In this document: positions 13,501 through 23,235 of the stretch, piece after piece
Layout: every line of letters begins with the position of its first letter
How positions within the stretch are numbered: the stretch's first letter is position 1
Assembly (NCBI GenBank): GCA_014607495.2
Contig: CP053150.1
Span: forward strand, 9,506,495 to 9,570,494
Direction of reading: 5' to 3'
Origin: Carposina sasakii
Taxonomy: Eukaryota > Arthropoda > Insecta > Lepidoptera > Carposinidae
DNA: 64,000 nt
The notes under the pieces: generated by a model
The model's database searches: none
What the model was told of the DNA's origin: nothing
Seen by the model: only the letters and a program-made list of their open reading frames with translations
Position numbers and translations under genes: made by a program

Positions 13501-13635
13501 AACGATGAAGACTGCCCGCAGTACTACAGAGGAGTCCTGACCTACGCGTGCGGGGGCAGTGCCTTCCTGGGGATCCTATCTCTCGCTCTTGCCAGACTAC
13601 CGTCAGCAAAACAGAATGCTTTTACCGAAAAATAA
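7502..13635 (+). CDS. Mfsd12: MFSD12-like major facilitator transporter
   Basis: Ten coding exons joined in phase: 7502-7581, 8483-8652, 8926-9009, 9419-9638, 10435-10546, 10706-10926, 11095-11281, 11569-11680, 11946-12096, 13491-13635; 493 aa, close to the roughly 480 aa of vertebrate MFSD12. All introns are GT-AG. It is a polytopic membrane protein. Diagnostic MFSD12 stretches are GLGHVYNDLCAAMWFSY (exon 2), ATPVVGMLADRY..KKAWHL (exon 3, the MFS loop 2-3 motif), GWALVQISHLAMIPSI (exon 4) and VTADLIGPHSHQGA..FADK (exon 9). Known family role: MFSD12 sits in lysosome or melanosome membranes and is needed for cystine import and pigment chemistry; an equivalent role here is inference. The start ATG is the first in frame and follows a stop-rich leader. 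An acidic/Cys stretch (CDNDEDCPQYY) precedes the last membrane segment, as in the vertebrate protein. No frameshift or missing exon was seen. Confidence 0.9.
7922..8143 (+). mobile_element. short non-autonomous Helitron in MFSD12 intron 1
   Basis: The 222-bp segment begins 5'-TCTATACATATAATA and ends with a GC-rich hairpin region (CCACGCGGACTTTGTTGCGGG) and CTAG, followed by T, the hallmarks of a Helitron. Its interior (ATCTCGGAAACAGCTGGACC, TTTCGACATTT..TTTCTGCAGTCC) matches the reverse complement of the copy at 22930-23150. No coding capacity. Confidence 0.7.
8160..8315 (-). repeat. dispersed repeat family A, reverse copy in intron 1
   Basis: Reverse complement of the family A block order: CAACTTGTCACTGATCG, then CCCCGCTATGCTAAACGTGGC, then AGTTCTGGCTACCCT. 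It abuts the Helitron at 7922-8143. No coding capacity. Confidence 0.55.
9662..10090. mobile_element. hAT-type MITE with intact 8-bp target duplication
   Basis: The 429-bp element has 17-bp perfect terminal inverted repeats (TAGTGTTGAGTAGGACA) and is bracketed by the 8-bp direct repeat CGGGTGTC at 9654-9661 and 10091-10098. An 8-bp duplication and a TAGTG-type terminus fit the hAT superfamily. The interior has inverted subterminal motifs and repeated GTCAGACGCGACG blocks but no transposase. The undamaged target duplication indicates a fairly recent insertion into MFSD12 intron 4. Confidence 0.85.
12320..12720 (+). repeat. LINE-like 3' region fragments in MFSD12 intron 9
   Basis: Contains two copies of the GGGGTCGG..CGCAATAT block (12350-12368 and 12613-12632) and a TTTTACGACCGGCTGCCTGCC..GCCAACCC..AGGTATAG block that recurs at 42466-42545 in a CHD1 intron. 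This is a decayed interspersed repeat without reading frame, probably a non-LTR 3' region. Confidence 0.5.
13110..13345 (+). mobile_element. tRNA-derived SINE in the last MFSD12 intron
   Basis: The head resembles a tRNA: an A-box-like TAGTTGGTAGTGG, then a B box GGTTCGAATCC inside CCTGGGTTCGAATCCCGG. A tRNA-unrelated body follows (TATGTATTTATATACCG, CACAAGACCTTAGG, TGGGGCTAGGTC) and then an A-rich tail with TAA-type repeats at 13320-13365. That order is diagnostic of a pol III SINE. It is not a functional tRNA gene: the acceptor and anticodon arms cannot be drawn. Confidence 0.8.
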
Positions 13636-13721
13636 AAATTTAGCAAATGGAGCATGTGTCGAAATTCATTCCAAATTAGATGCTTTTGTTTTTGTAAGTA
13701 GGTAGGTTATATTGTAAGCCG

Positions 13722-13727
13722 TAATAA
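13722..13727 (+). terminator. poly(A) signal of the MFSD12-like gene
   Basis: AATAAA lies 87 bases after the stop codon, followed by T/A-rich sequence. It is the first canonical hexamer downstream, so it is the likely cleavage signal. Confidence 0.55.
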
Positions 13728-13739
13728 AAAATCTTTAAA

Positions 13740-15500
13740 ATAACTGTTTACCTATACTTATTTACTTGCTTGAGTAGGTAGGTAGACTTCACTAGAGTAT
13801 TTCCTTCCTTGCATGTCGTAAGAGTCGTAAACACTTGCCTTGTCTAATTATTACTTCGCTCTGTAGATTTGACGTTTAAAAGTCGCTCTCACCAAATTCA
13901 TCATACCGATGCTGGTCAGTGCCGGATTTACAAATTTGCCGCCAGTAGGCTATTCAATTTTTGCCGCCCCTACTGACCTTTGAAATTCAATACGCTAGTT
14001 TAGCTCACAATCATATTACAATTGCATTTATTCTGTTAATGAAATTTGCAAAATCATTAATTATATCTCGTCGTATGAAATAGTTAGGTTATAATTCTAT
14101 TGAAATAGTGTTAATTAGTTCTGACTCTATGCACAAAAGAGATAAGGCGTTTATTTTAATGCATGTTTTGTGTGCGCCAGTCATAGTTGCATGTATCAGT
14201 ATTGTGCTACAATGTATAATCATTATTCTACTTTTTAATACATGTGATGTTGGTGTGCCTAATCTTAATAAATAAATAATAATAATAATAAAAAAGGCGT
14301 TAAGCTTTTCCTGGCTGAAGGTAGATCGTAGGTACATAGATAGTTTTCTACCCGCTTCAAGCAACAAAATCTTCTCACACCCACCCGGACATTTGGGTAA
14401 AATATATTTTTTTCTCGGACTCCCTCAAAAAGAAACATACATGCATGCAAAGGACGATGCACACGGAGCGGGGCAACTAGGGGCGGGGGGTAAAGGAGGG
14501 GGGGGGCATAACGGGGACGTTAAGGGCAATAAACAATAAAAAAATGCACATAAAGTATTTTTAATGAAAACTAAACACAACTCTTTGGTTACATATTAAT
14601 TCATCATTTGGCAAATAATATCTCTAATTTTAATTTCACAAAACCTTTATGAAAACTCCATAGTGCCCCGGGGTAGGGTATGGGGTACACTGTTTTATTT
14701 GTCACAGAATAAGCAGATGTGGATTTTTTCTAAATCTGCGTCATCAACTCCTGCACAGGGTGTATGGGCCTACTGTTCACATAGCTGGCAGGCCACCCAA
14801 CGCTCCGAAGACTTCAATTAAGTGTGGTTTGAGTCAACACAATAGATACATATGACATCCTCTTTAACATTTTCTCCATCAGAGCGAGCTTTTTGAACTG
14901 CCTCTGGAACTTTTCTTTTTCTAAATTCGTACCATTTTTCAACTCAACTAACTTAACTAACTAAGTTAGTTGGTTCGGTAGATAGAACTAACATGGAAAA
15001 CTAATCCTGATGATGCCACGGGTGTTGGCGAAACATATATCGATTAAAATTTTAATTGGTTTTCGGATTAGCAGCTATGTATTTATGGTTGCATGCTAGG
15101 TGCTTGGATCTGGCTTCTCGTTGCGACTGTAGTGTCTTGTGTTCGTGATCATGAGTAGGCAGATCCGAGGGTCAGCGGAGGGTATAGGGCCCGGTGGTGG
15201 GCGATCCCTCAATAGAGAAAATAAATAAAATTATTGTAATATTATAATGGGCCGCGTGGTGCCGGCAGAGTAGAATTCGTACTATTTTGCTCAAATCATA
15301 TCAATTGCTGATGTTAGAAGTAATACACATTAAAAAAACTATAGTAGTAATGTAAACACTTACTTTTTAGAGGCCTTTTGGTAACCATAGAAAATTACAT
15401 GAAATGTCGCCGGAAACAAGAATCGACCGTCAAAAATAAACGTGTACACTTAGGTCGCCGGTTACTGCTGCACTAAAGGCCGATGAGAAATGCCCTTCTA
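13740..15500. other. intergenic region, no gene seen
   Basis: AT-rich sequence with no supported gene. A G-rich run at 14470-14525 includes GGGGGGGGGCATAACGGGGAC, the reverse complement of the C-rich boundaries of the GC island at 17003-17040, so some island-related sequence lies here on the opposite strand. The rest shows no recognisable feature. Confidence 0.5.
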
Positions 15501-15505
15501 TTGGC

Positions 15506-16226
15506 GAAAAAAAGTACGCAACCATTATGACAAAAGGTTTAAAATGCTAAACCCTATAAAAAGCAAAAAATAACTTTTAACACTACATAAGTAGGTACCA
15601 ACTAAAGCATGTTAGACTGTCTACTCGGGACTTTGCGCCACCTTTATGTCGGAGGCATAACCGCTAATTTTGAACTGCAAATGGTTATCTTGGCCTGCTG
15701 TTGACCGTACGTATGAAATTTTTGATTAAATTTTGTCGCGTCGGAGGACCGCTCTAATTTATTAGCCTAACGTTAGAAGCACACATTAAGAAGTCCTCAA
15801 TTCCATTGTTATACAAATATAATTGTAATAGCTTACTTCACTTTAATTCTGAATACCTACTTACTTTAAAACATTATATCAGTAATTATGAATATAATTT
15901 TGTTTAGATAGGTGATTTTTTTGTACGAATGTTGTGATTAGGTAGGAATCATTTGATTTAGGTAAGTATTTTTGAAGGTAAAAAGCGGTCCCCCGACGCG
16001 ACAAAATTTAATCAAAAATTTCATACGTACGGTCAACAGCAGGCCAAGATAACCACTTGCAGTTCAAAATTAGCGGTTATGCCTCCGACATAAAGGTGGC
16101 ACAAAGTCCCGAGTAGATAGTTTGACATGCTTTAGTTGGTACTTATGTAGTGTTAAAAGTTATTTTTTGCTTTTTATAGGGTATAGCATTTTAAACCTTT
16201 TGTCATAATGATTGCGTACTTTTTTT
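15506..16226. mobile_element. foldback element with ~245-bp inverted arms
   Basis: The arm 15506-15755 is almost the exact reverse complement of 15983-16226. Shared landmarks are AAAAAAAGTACGCAA / TTGCGTACTTTTTTT at the outer ends, GTTATCTTGGCCTGCTGTTG / CAACAGCAGGCCAAGATAAC in the middle and TTTTGTCGCGTCGG / CCGACGCGACAAAA at the inner ends. The AT-rich loop is about 225 bases. There is no transposase; it is a long-TIR MITE or foldback element. No clear target duplication is visible. Confidence 0.85.
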
Positions 16227-16229
16227 GGG

Positions 16230-16980
16230 TCGGGGGTTTTTTAAATTTTTTATTTAATTTTTTATTTCATGCTTTTTGAAGGAGCTCCTTAATTTTTCAT
16301 TCTTTCATTTAATTTCTTTTATTTTTCGCCGCGTAAAAAGTTTAGATGGGGTCGCTATATGCGATCTCGACCAAAGGAAGCTGTTTAACATTCCTCATGA
16401 CAAATTGGCTCTGGGAGAATTGCAGAGATTAAAAAACAATAAACATTAAACTTTGGTCATTCTAGATTTTCAGCAAAAATATAAATCGGTTTATCCGTTT
16501 CATTCCGGCATTTCAGGGTTTCATGCGCCACATCCTATTTCCAGCATCAGGTCCTCGTCAATTAGAAATATGAAGAGAACCAGTCAAGACAAATTCAACA
16601 AGCCCAAGCTCGATGGGTTTACTAAAAGGCAGTCCAGGGTTACGTCTCCTATCTTCGAGCCCTAACAGCAGACCAGCTCAGTGGTTCCAGAAGACATTAG
16701 TGTTTCAAATGTCAGATCCCACATATGCTTGCAAGAAAACTGAGCGTGTAACATTCCTATCACATCTAACAAACGACCTGATGACCTTGAAGATCTGAAC
16801 CGATTTCCACCAAACATAGCTAAGAACACTCTCGACTGATATACCTTTCAAACAAAAAAACCGCATTAAAATCGGATCATCCGTTTGGGACCTACGATGC
16901 CACAGACAGACACATACACATTTACACACACAGACACGTCAAACTTATAACACCCCGTCGTTTTTGCGGTTACAATACGT
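16230..16980 (+). repeat. transposable-element fragment with RTE/CR1-like 3' text
   Basis: The segment contains TTAAAATCGGATCATCCGTT, a cue of 'AAAATCGG..CC' type common in 3' regions of lepidopteran non-LTR elements, a CACAGACAGACACATACACA microsatellite, then AACACCCCGTCGTTTTTGCGG. At its left edge is GGGTCGGGGGTTTTTTAA. The two edges can pair (CCCCGTCG/TCGGGG). No intact frame is present; exact family unresolved. Confidence 0.45.
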
Positions 16981-16984
16981 AGTT

Positions 16985-18195
16985 ACTTGTATGTGTGGGT
17001 GGCCCCGTTGTGCCTCGCGTCCCCGTTATGCCCCCCCTTTTTTTTTTTACGTGGGGGAATCCGTTTACGGATACCCGCGGCACGCCCTGAGAAGGGCGCT
17101 GGGGCTGCCAGCAGGTTATGTGGGACTCGCCTCCGGCCGGGAAGATGGAAAGTGGCCGGGGAATACCCACTAAACCCCCACGGTGTCCTCTTCGCCGCCT
17201 TGCACGGGGTCGTGGGACTACCGAAGCATTCTACCTCAGACCCCGTGCTGCGGCATGTCCGCCCCACCTGGGCGGACCCTCCTCGGGGCACTCTGCGAGC
17301 GCCCCAGGGCGCCTCTGGCACCCTATCATCTCGCGGCGCGTGGGACGATAAGCACGCGCCGTTCGACTTGAGAACCCGTGCAATGGGTGACAGCCTGCCC
17401 CGAGACTGCCACCCGAGCCCTCACCGTGGGCACTCCGGTGCGCAGCCCGGAGAGCCCACCACCGTCTCCCTTATCCCAAGGGAGACCACTCGTTGGCCCG
17501 CGCCGCAGAGCATGTTGCAACGATACACAGAGCATGATACGGCGCGGGACCCCACCTCCCGGGGATATAAACCCCCGGTAGTCCCGTGCCGCAGAGCATG
17601 TTGCCAGAACATACAGAGCATGATACGGCACGGGACCCCCTCGTCCTCCCCCTCCTGGGGAGCTCGACCTCCTGAGGCGTACTAGTGGGGTTCGACCAGC
17701 ACCCCACGTTCCAACCTCCCACCTCATGTGGACCTACTGACCACCCAGGCCTCTCCGCATCGACTGGACCTGCGTGTTCAGTCGGAACAGAGAGGCCTGC
17801 CACCTCATGGTCCCATCGTGGCATACCGCAGAGCTTACTGGAGAGGTTGCAGAGCATGCAGGTTGCAGAGCGGTGAACCCGACTTGGATGCAGAGCTGGT
17901 GGCAACACGAAGTGCGATGCAGCTCTGCATTCCAAGCCGCCCAAGGTTGCAGAGCGGGATCCATTGCTGGCCCGCATTAGGGCCGTCCAAAGCCCCTCTG
18001 TACGCAGAGGGACCGGACAGCCCCCTCCTCTGGGTGAAATTGGTCCGCGGGGGCCCTAAGACCCCAACCCACCGGCCGAAGCCGGTGGCCCCCTATCCGC
18101 CACCTGGGGACGCGCCACATTCCGGTATCACACAACCCGGCTCCCCCGCACTGATGTGCACGGGGGGTGGCCGTTATGCCCCCCCCCCCCTAACT
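16985..18195. other. 1.2-kb GC-rich island of unknown origin
   Basis: This is strikingly GC-rich and C-biased on the + strand, against AT-rich flanks. Both edges carry a similar motif: CCCCGTTATGCCCCCCC at 17022-17038 and GGCCGTTATGCCCCCCCCCC near 18171-18190, like short terminal direct repeats. Inside, the heptamer GCAGAGC recurs about eight times between 17505 and 17960, and a block from GCAGAGCATGTTGC to GCGGGACCCC is duplicated (17507-17555 and 17590-17640). Long overlapping open frames on both strands (longest 16987-17685) are expected from the base composition and show no domain. A 5' region of a non-LTR element or a non-autonomous mobile unit are possible. Confidence 0.5.
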
Positions 18196-18298
18196 AGAAC
18201 TAACTGTTCCAACTCCGCACGAGTATAGCACAAACTAAGTAGAGATGAGTATAGGTTTTTGGCGCACCAATTTATACCAAAATTGCATATAGGTTAGT

Positions 18299-20160
18299 TC
18301 ATCGTCATCGTCAGCCTATTGCAGTCCACTGCTGGACGTAGGCCTCCCCCAGTGCACGCCACATGGCTCGATCTCCCGTTTTTGCCATCCAGTCACTACC
18401 AGCCGTCCTCTTTAAGTCATCGGTCCATCTGGCCGGAGGGCGCCCAACGCTACGCTTGCCGAGGCGCGGTCTCCATTCGAGAACCCGTTTACTCCACCGT
18501 CCATCGGTTCTACGACAGATGTGGCCGGCCCACTGCCACTTCAGTCTGCTACATTTCGAGACTATGTCTGTCACTTTGGTCTTCTGCCGGATAATTTCGT
18601 TTCGGACTTTGTCCATTCGCGAGATTCCATTCCGAGAGGTCAACGCGACCTTTCCATAGCTCTCTGAGTGACATGTAATCGGTGAGCCAGCCCCACCGTC
18701 AGATTCCACGTCTCGGCTCCGTAAGTTATGGCTGGTAGAACGCATTGATCGAACACCTTGGTCTTGAGGCAAAGATGACTCAAAGATATGACGCAACTTC
18801 CCAAACGCTGCCCACCCAAGCTGCACTCTTCTGGTGATTTCTCCCTCGAAGTTGTCTTTACCCAACTGCAATATTTGCCCAAGGTATACATACTTCTGAA
18901 CAACTTCTAGGGCTGCACCTTCGACGGATATCGGCTCAGGGATGATGTGTCGATTGAACATTACCTTGGTCTTGTCCAGGTTCATCCCGAGTCCCACACG
19001 CCTCGAGGCAGCATTGAAACTAGACAGCATTTTTTGTAGGTCCTGCAGCGATTCAGCCATCAAAACCATATCGTCTGCAAAGCGGAGATGCGTGAGACAT
19101 TCACCATTGATATTGATGCCTAGTCCATTGCACTGTAGCGTCTTGAAGAGGTTCTTGTGGAGGCTTCGGTGCATGCGAGGCGTACAGATTTCCATAGAGG
19201 TCCGCAATTTCGGCGAGAATCTCTGGAACCGATGTGACGGTTTGGCCATGCGAGGTTCGAAGCTTTGTCAGGTGACTCCTTCCCAGCGCCTTGGTAAAAA
19301 CTTTCGATCCTCGATTTTTCTCAATCGCCTCCTTAACGAGGCGAGTGTTCCAGCTTTTGAGGTCGCGTCTCACCATGCTCCTGATCTTTTTGTTGAGCGA
19401 CTGGGGATCTGGCAAAGCATCTTCTGGTGATTCCCATCTAAGTCGCATCAGTCCTAGGGTCTAGCTAGACAGTTTTGACTTCTTATCTGGTCGCCTTTTC
19501 CGAAAGTGCCTTGTTCCCACTTCGCTTACAACCCCGATTATTCCTTGTAGGTCCTCGTCAACACTTGCCGGGGTTTTCAGGGCGGCAAATCGTTTTTTCA
19601 ATTCCAGTTGAAACGCATCATGTCCTGCTTGGGGCCAATTGGGACGGAGAACTTGCCTTACCATGCGGCTCCTTTCAAGCTTGAAGTTGATATTTAGGGT
19701 GCCTCTTACAAGTTGGTGATCGCTTCCGGTATTAAACCTGTTGATCACTGAAACATTCCTAAATATACGCCTTTTGTCCGTTATGATAAAGTCGATCTCG
19801 TTCTTCGTCCTACCACCGGGGCTCCAGGTCCACTTCCTTTGGGGATTTTTCTGATAAAAGGAGTTTAAACAGAACAGCCCCTGTATGCTGAGGAAGTTGA
19901 CCAGCATTTGGTCTCTCTGGTTCCTGCTCCCGTAGCCATGTGGTCCCAAGCACGATTCGCCGCACTCCTGTCCCACTTTGGCGTTGAAATCCCCCATGAC
20001 AACAGTGAAGTGGATCTTAGTGGTGCGGTGCATGGTCTTCGACACATCGTCGTATAAGGCCTCCATCTCTTCATCTGAGCTTCTCGACGTTGGCGCATAT
20101 ACCTGTATGACCTTGAGACAATATCTTTTGGTCAGTTTCATTCAATACCAGGTACGCTAC
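18299..20160 (-). pseudogene. broken RTE-type LINE (endonuclease-reverse transcriptase)
   Basis: Reading on the minus strand, 20141-19461 encodes an apurinic-type endonuclease of the EEP fold, with VVMGDFNAKVG, KNEIDFIITDKR and GSDHQLVRGTL. After a stop and frame change, 19448-19185 encodes the linker to reverse transcriptase (ending LYGNLYASHA). The coding then jumps to LQCNGLGININGECLTHLRF and FADDMVLMAES, so the RT fingers and first catalytic palm motif are deleted while the FADD motif remains. The C-terminus ([36 protein letters not shown]) ends near 18311, followed by a (GATGAC)-like tail. The endonuclease N-terminus is also missing. Dead copy; other fragments of the same family lie at 2255-2345, 35640-35910, 53130-53275 and 55725-55830. 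Confidence 0.9.
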
Positions 20161-20207
20161 CCGGGTCAAGACGCTACAGATCTCCTTCACGTTATCACTG
20201 ATAATAA

Positions 20208-20948
20208 TGATGATGAATGGAAACGCCGGGAAAATCCTCAAGAACAAGTGTAAAGTTAGTCAAAATGAAAAATTATTGCAGAAACAACTTACATGGGCCC
20301 ATGAAGAGATCGTATTCCGGCTAAAGTTTTACTCATCTTACCTGCGTATAAAACCATGCACACGCATTAGATTCACATCACAAGTAATCAAAATATAACT
20401 TATCTACCAGAAAACATCACTTTACGGACACATGCAAGCCATTTACAAATATTTTTTGATTTTCACAAGAAAATTACAACTGCACCCTTCCAGCTTTTCC
20501 CGCCGAATCCATGCAATCCCGAATAATTACTATTTTTTTGTTTGGTTTATCCCGAAGGAAAGGCAAGGGGAACTAAGCCCATACAGCCATTGTCTTTAGT
20601 AAATGATTTCTGATCATATGATGGATGATACTGATGATGATGAATGGAAACGTCAGAAAAATCCTCAAGAACAAGTGTAAAGTTAGTCAAAATTAAAAAT
20701 AATTGCAGAAACAACTTACGTGGGCCCATGAAGAGATCGTATTCCGGCTAAAGTTTTACTCAGCTTACCTGCGTATAAAACCACGCACACGCACTAGATT
20801 CACATCACAAGTAATCAAAATATAGCTTATCTACCAGAAAACATCACTTTACGGACACATGCAAGCCATTTACAAATAATTTTTGATTTTCACAAGAAAA
20901 TTACACCCGCTCCCTTCCAGCTTTTCCCGCCGAATCCGAATAATTACT
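20208..20948. repeat. imperfect direct duplication of ~320 bp
   Basis: 20208-20530 and 20632-20948 are about 95% identical by eye, both starting GATGATGAATGGAAACG and ending GAATAATTAC, separated by about 100 bases of unrelated sequence. Internal landmarks shared: GGGCCCATGAAGAGATCGTA, ACTTTACGGACACATGCAAG. Neither copy encodes a protein. Differences such as CGCCGGG versus CGTCAGA show the duplication is not brand new. Confidence 0.85.
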
Positions 20949-21499
20949 GCACTGAAATGTATGGAACAGCTGATTTCGTGTCAAAAGATAATCACTAATT
21001 TTGAAAAGACCTTATCGGTGCTATTACAAAAGAGCGCCTAAAGTTAGACTCGGTTAGACTCGACTTAAATATGACATTTGACCGCAAAATGTATGGCATA
21101 TCTGCCAAATTTAAGCCATGTTTAGATTAAAAAATGTTTAAATTCTTTTAATAACACGGTATATATTCTCGTTAGTGCCTGCGTTCGTGCATTAAGGAGC
21201 ATTTCCCACAGATTTCGTATCCATTTTCATGATGCTTTAACGATCGTTACAAATTCTCAGTACCTAAAGCTTGCAGAAGTTATTAGCAACTTATGCGCTG
21301 AAAACGATAAAAAATTCGCGCTCGCTTCGTTCGCGTTGGCTATCGTGTGTTTCATATTAATTATGATATTCCAGATTAAACCCTCAGGAATTAAAAAATG
21401 TTAATACTTATTAATTCAATGTAACTAACCTACCTGCAATTTTATTTTGGTATAAATTGGTGCGCCAAAAACCTATACTCGTGCGGAGTTATAAATGTA

Positions 21500-22200
21500 T
21501 ATTCTGCCCCTATGCCAAAATGCTAGTTGGTTTCGAGTCTTTTTCGAGTACATTCCTTAAAAAAGTTGTTTCAGTATGTAAAATTTATTTATTAATTATT
21601 TACAGAAGGGTAGAAATTTCTACAACTAACTCAAATATGTACGTACATATTTCAGTATTTATTTTTTGCCACTTTATCGTAGCGAAGTTGGTAACACTGA
21701 CTGTCTGTACGTCAAATTTTACGGGACCATAAACAATCAAGAATGCTTTTCGGAAACGGAAACTTTATCTAAATTTTTTGCGCAGCGTTTTTCAAAATTA
21801 TGTTGCCATTCTATAAATTATACCTTGCTTTTCGGGACTTATACTTACTGAAACTTACATCTTATTTAAATACTAAGCTTGGTACAACTTTAAAATTTTT
21901 GTACGTACTATCATAGACTAATACATACTGCCTTTATTTTGTAAGAATAGATTTTATGTGGTTATTTTTTAAATGTAAAATTAGGTACTTACTTACCAAG
22001 TAGGTTAGTTTAATAATAATATAGGTAGGTAAGTTTAATAATAAACATTAAATATGCAACTATCTATCACATACCTTCTACAAAAAGCTACCATACTAAA
22101 CACCTGCCACATTGTCAGAAAATTTCTATCGAAACCATCGTATATTTATCTCCGTTTGAATAAATACCCCAGTAATGAGTGAAAAAAATGAAAAAGAAAA
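21500..22200. other. AT-rich intergenic stretch, nothing recognised
   Basis: No gene, RNA or clear repeat is seen. Small open frames at 21457-21851 show no family resemblance. A TAGGTAGG-rich run near 22005-22035 is typical of the surrounding genome. Confidence 0.5.
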
Positions 22201-22216
22201 TAATAATAATAATAAG

Positions 22217-22884
22217 TCCGTAGGGTAGCTTGTGGCGAGCTGTTGGGAGGTAGCGTTCCCACGGACCTGAAGTGCTCCCGGGGGAAGACCCTGTTCCTCA
22301 TCTCCGGCGCCGGAGTGAGGTCTGACGAGGAACAGTTCCCCCACCTCTGCCTTGCCATCGCCGGCCGGGCAGTGTGGAGTTGCGAGAGCTATGACAGCTC
22401 GAGGGTTTACGTGCCCGTCCGTAAGTGGCAAGTTGGCCTCGGTTGAAAGTCCAGGGGCATTCCTCCACCCTAGCCGCTCACCAAATGTTGCCCCCTTTGT
22501 CATTCCGTGTGTGCGGTCCATGACACGAGTCGGCGAGTCACCGCCTGCCACCTAGCAATTTTGAGACTTGATTGTAATGGCAGGCGTCCGTTAGTCTCCT
22601 TCAATAGCCCAGTTATCCAACCCCATCCAACAATTACCTCCATAGCCCATGACCTTGTTTCCCATCGCACTCCAATAGTCTTGCACAAGGCGGGAACCAT
22701 CGCCGGGTGTATGATATTGTGCGCTCGGTGATGGTATCCGCCATGTGTATCCCACACCATATTAAAGCTCTCTTAAAAGGGTCTTTACATCTTGGCTACG
22801 GCCCGCTGCACGCCTCAAAAAGGAACGGGTCTCTGTAGTCCCAAGAAATTCTCAAGAGATACAATAAAATAATAATAATAAATT
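22217..22884 (+). repeat. non-LTR retrotransposon 3' region with (AAT)n tail
   Basis: A moderately GC-rich block runs from GTCCGTAGGGTAGCTTGTGG to GTCCCAAGAAATTCTCAAG and ends in AATAAAATAATAATAATAA at 22863-22882. The composition change plus simple-repeat tail fits a LINE 3' UTR. A second (AAT)n run at 22199-22216 lies at its left edge. Open frames on both strands here have no recognisable domain. Confidence 0.5.
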
Positions 22885-22929
22885 TTTATTCGCCAAATAG
22901 CATAATTGTACTTACAGACACATTAACAA
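22885..22929 (-). repeat. LINE 3'-end remnant left of the Helitron complex, with direct repeat
   Basis: On the minus strand this reads TTGTTAATGTGTCTGTAAG, then TACAATTATGCTATTTGGCG, then AATAAAAATTTATT: the 3' end of a LINE whose upstream part is found at 28345-28720. The last 29 bases (22901-22929) are repeated with one mismatch at 28345-28373, directly outside the inverted Helitron ends. Confidence 0.7.
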
Positions 22930-23150
22930 CTAGTGGACGCCCGCGACTTCGTCCGCGTGGACTGCAGAAAAAACAAAATGTCGAAATGATCCGGGATAAA
23001 AATATTTTCCATATGTAGCCTATGTATTAATCCAGGGTATCAGCTAATTTCATACCAAATTTTATTAAAATCGCTCCAGCCGATTTTACATGAAAGAGTA
23101 ACAAACATCCATACTCACAAACTTTCGCGTTTATAATATTAGTAGGAAGT
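22930..23150 (-). mobile_element. short non-autonomous Helitron, 3' end at 22930
   Basis: On the minus strand it starts near TCCTACTAATATTATAAACG and ends with the GC-rich hairpin (CCACGCGGACGAAGTCGCGG) and CTAG at 22933-22930, followed by T as expected for insertion between A and T. The body shares TTTCGACATTTTG and TTTTTTCTGCAGTCCACGCGG with the copy at 7922-8143. No coding capacity. Confidence 0.75.
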
Positions 23151-23179
23151 AGGATTATGATGGATGGACTTATCTATAT

Positions 23180-23235
23180 ATAGCTGTTACCCGCGACTTC
23201 GTCCGCGTCAACAAACAGAATAAAATATTTTAAAG
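23180..23235 (-). mobile_element. 3' terminus of the helicase-type Helitron, cut off by pogo
   Basis: Minus-strand text GTTGACGCGGACGAAGTCGC then GGGTAACAGCTAT is the usual Helitron 3' hairpin with a mutated CTAR end. It lies directly left of the pogo insertion, while the helicase C-terminus lies directly right of it (27262), so both belong to one split Helitron. Confidence 0.7.

Larger units (their letters stand above)
18211..21490. mobile_element. TIR element interrupted by an RTE LINE
   Basis: 18211-18297 and 21423-21490 form an inverted repeat sharing AACTCCGCACGAGTATAG, GGTTTTTGGCGCACCAAT, TTTATACCAAAAT and AGGTTAGTT. The left arm holds an extra 26 bases whose end duplicates GAGTATAG. 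This suggests a DNA element whose interior (about 1.4 kb after removing the RTE insertion at 18299-20160) contains a large duplication (20208-20948) and no recognisable transposase. No clear target duplication was found, so the termini are provisional. Confidence 0.55.

Noticed and set aside
16987..17727. long open frames on both strands (up to 232 codons)
   Set aside because: Expected from the high GC content; overlapping antisense frames of similar length, Pro/Arg-rich low-complexity translation and no domain.
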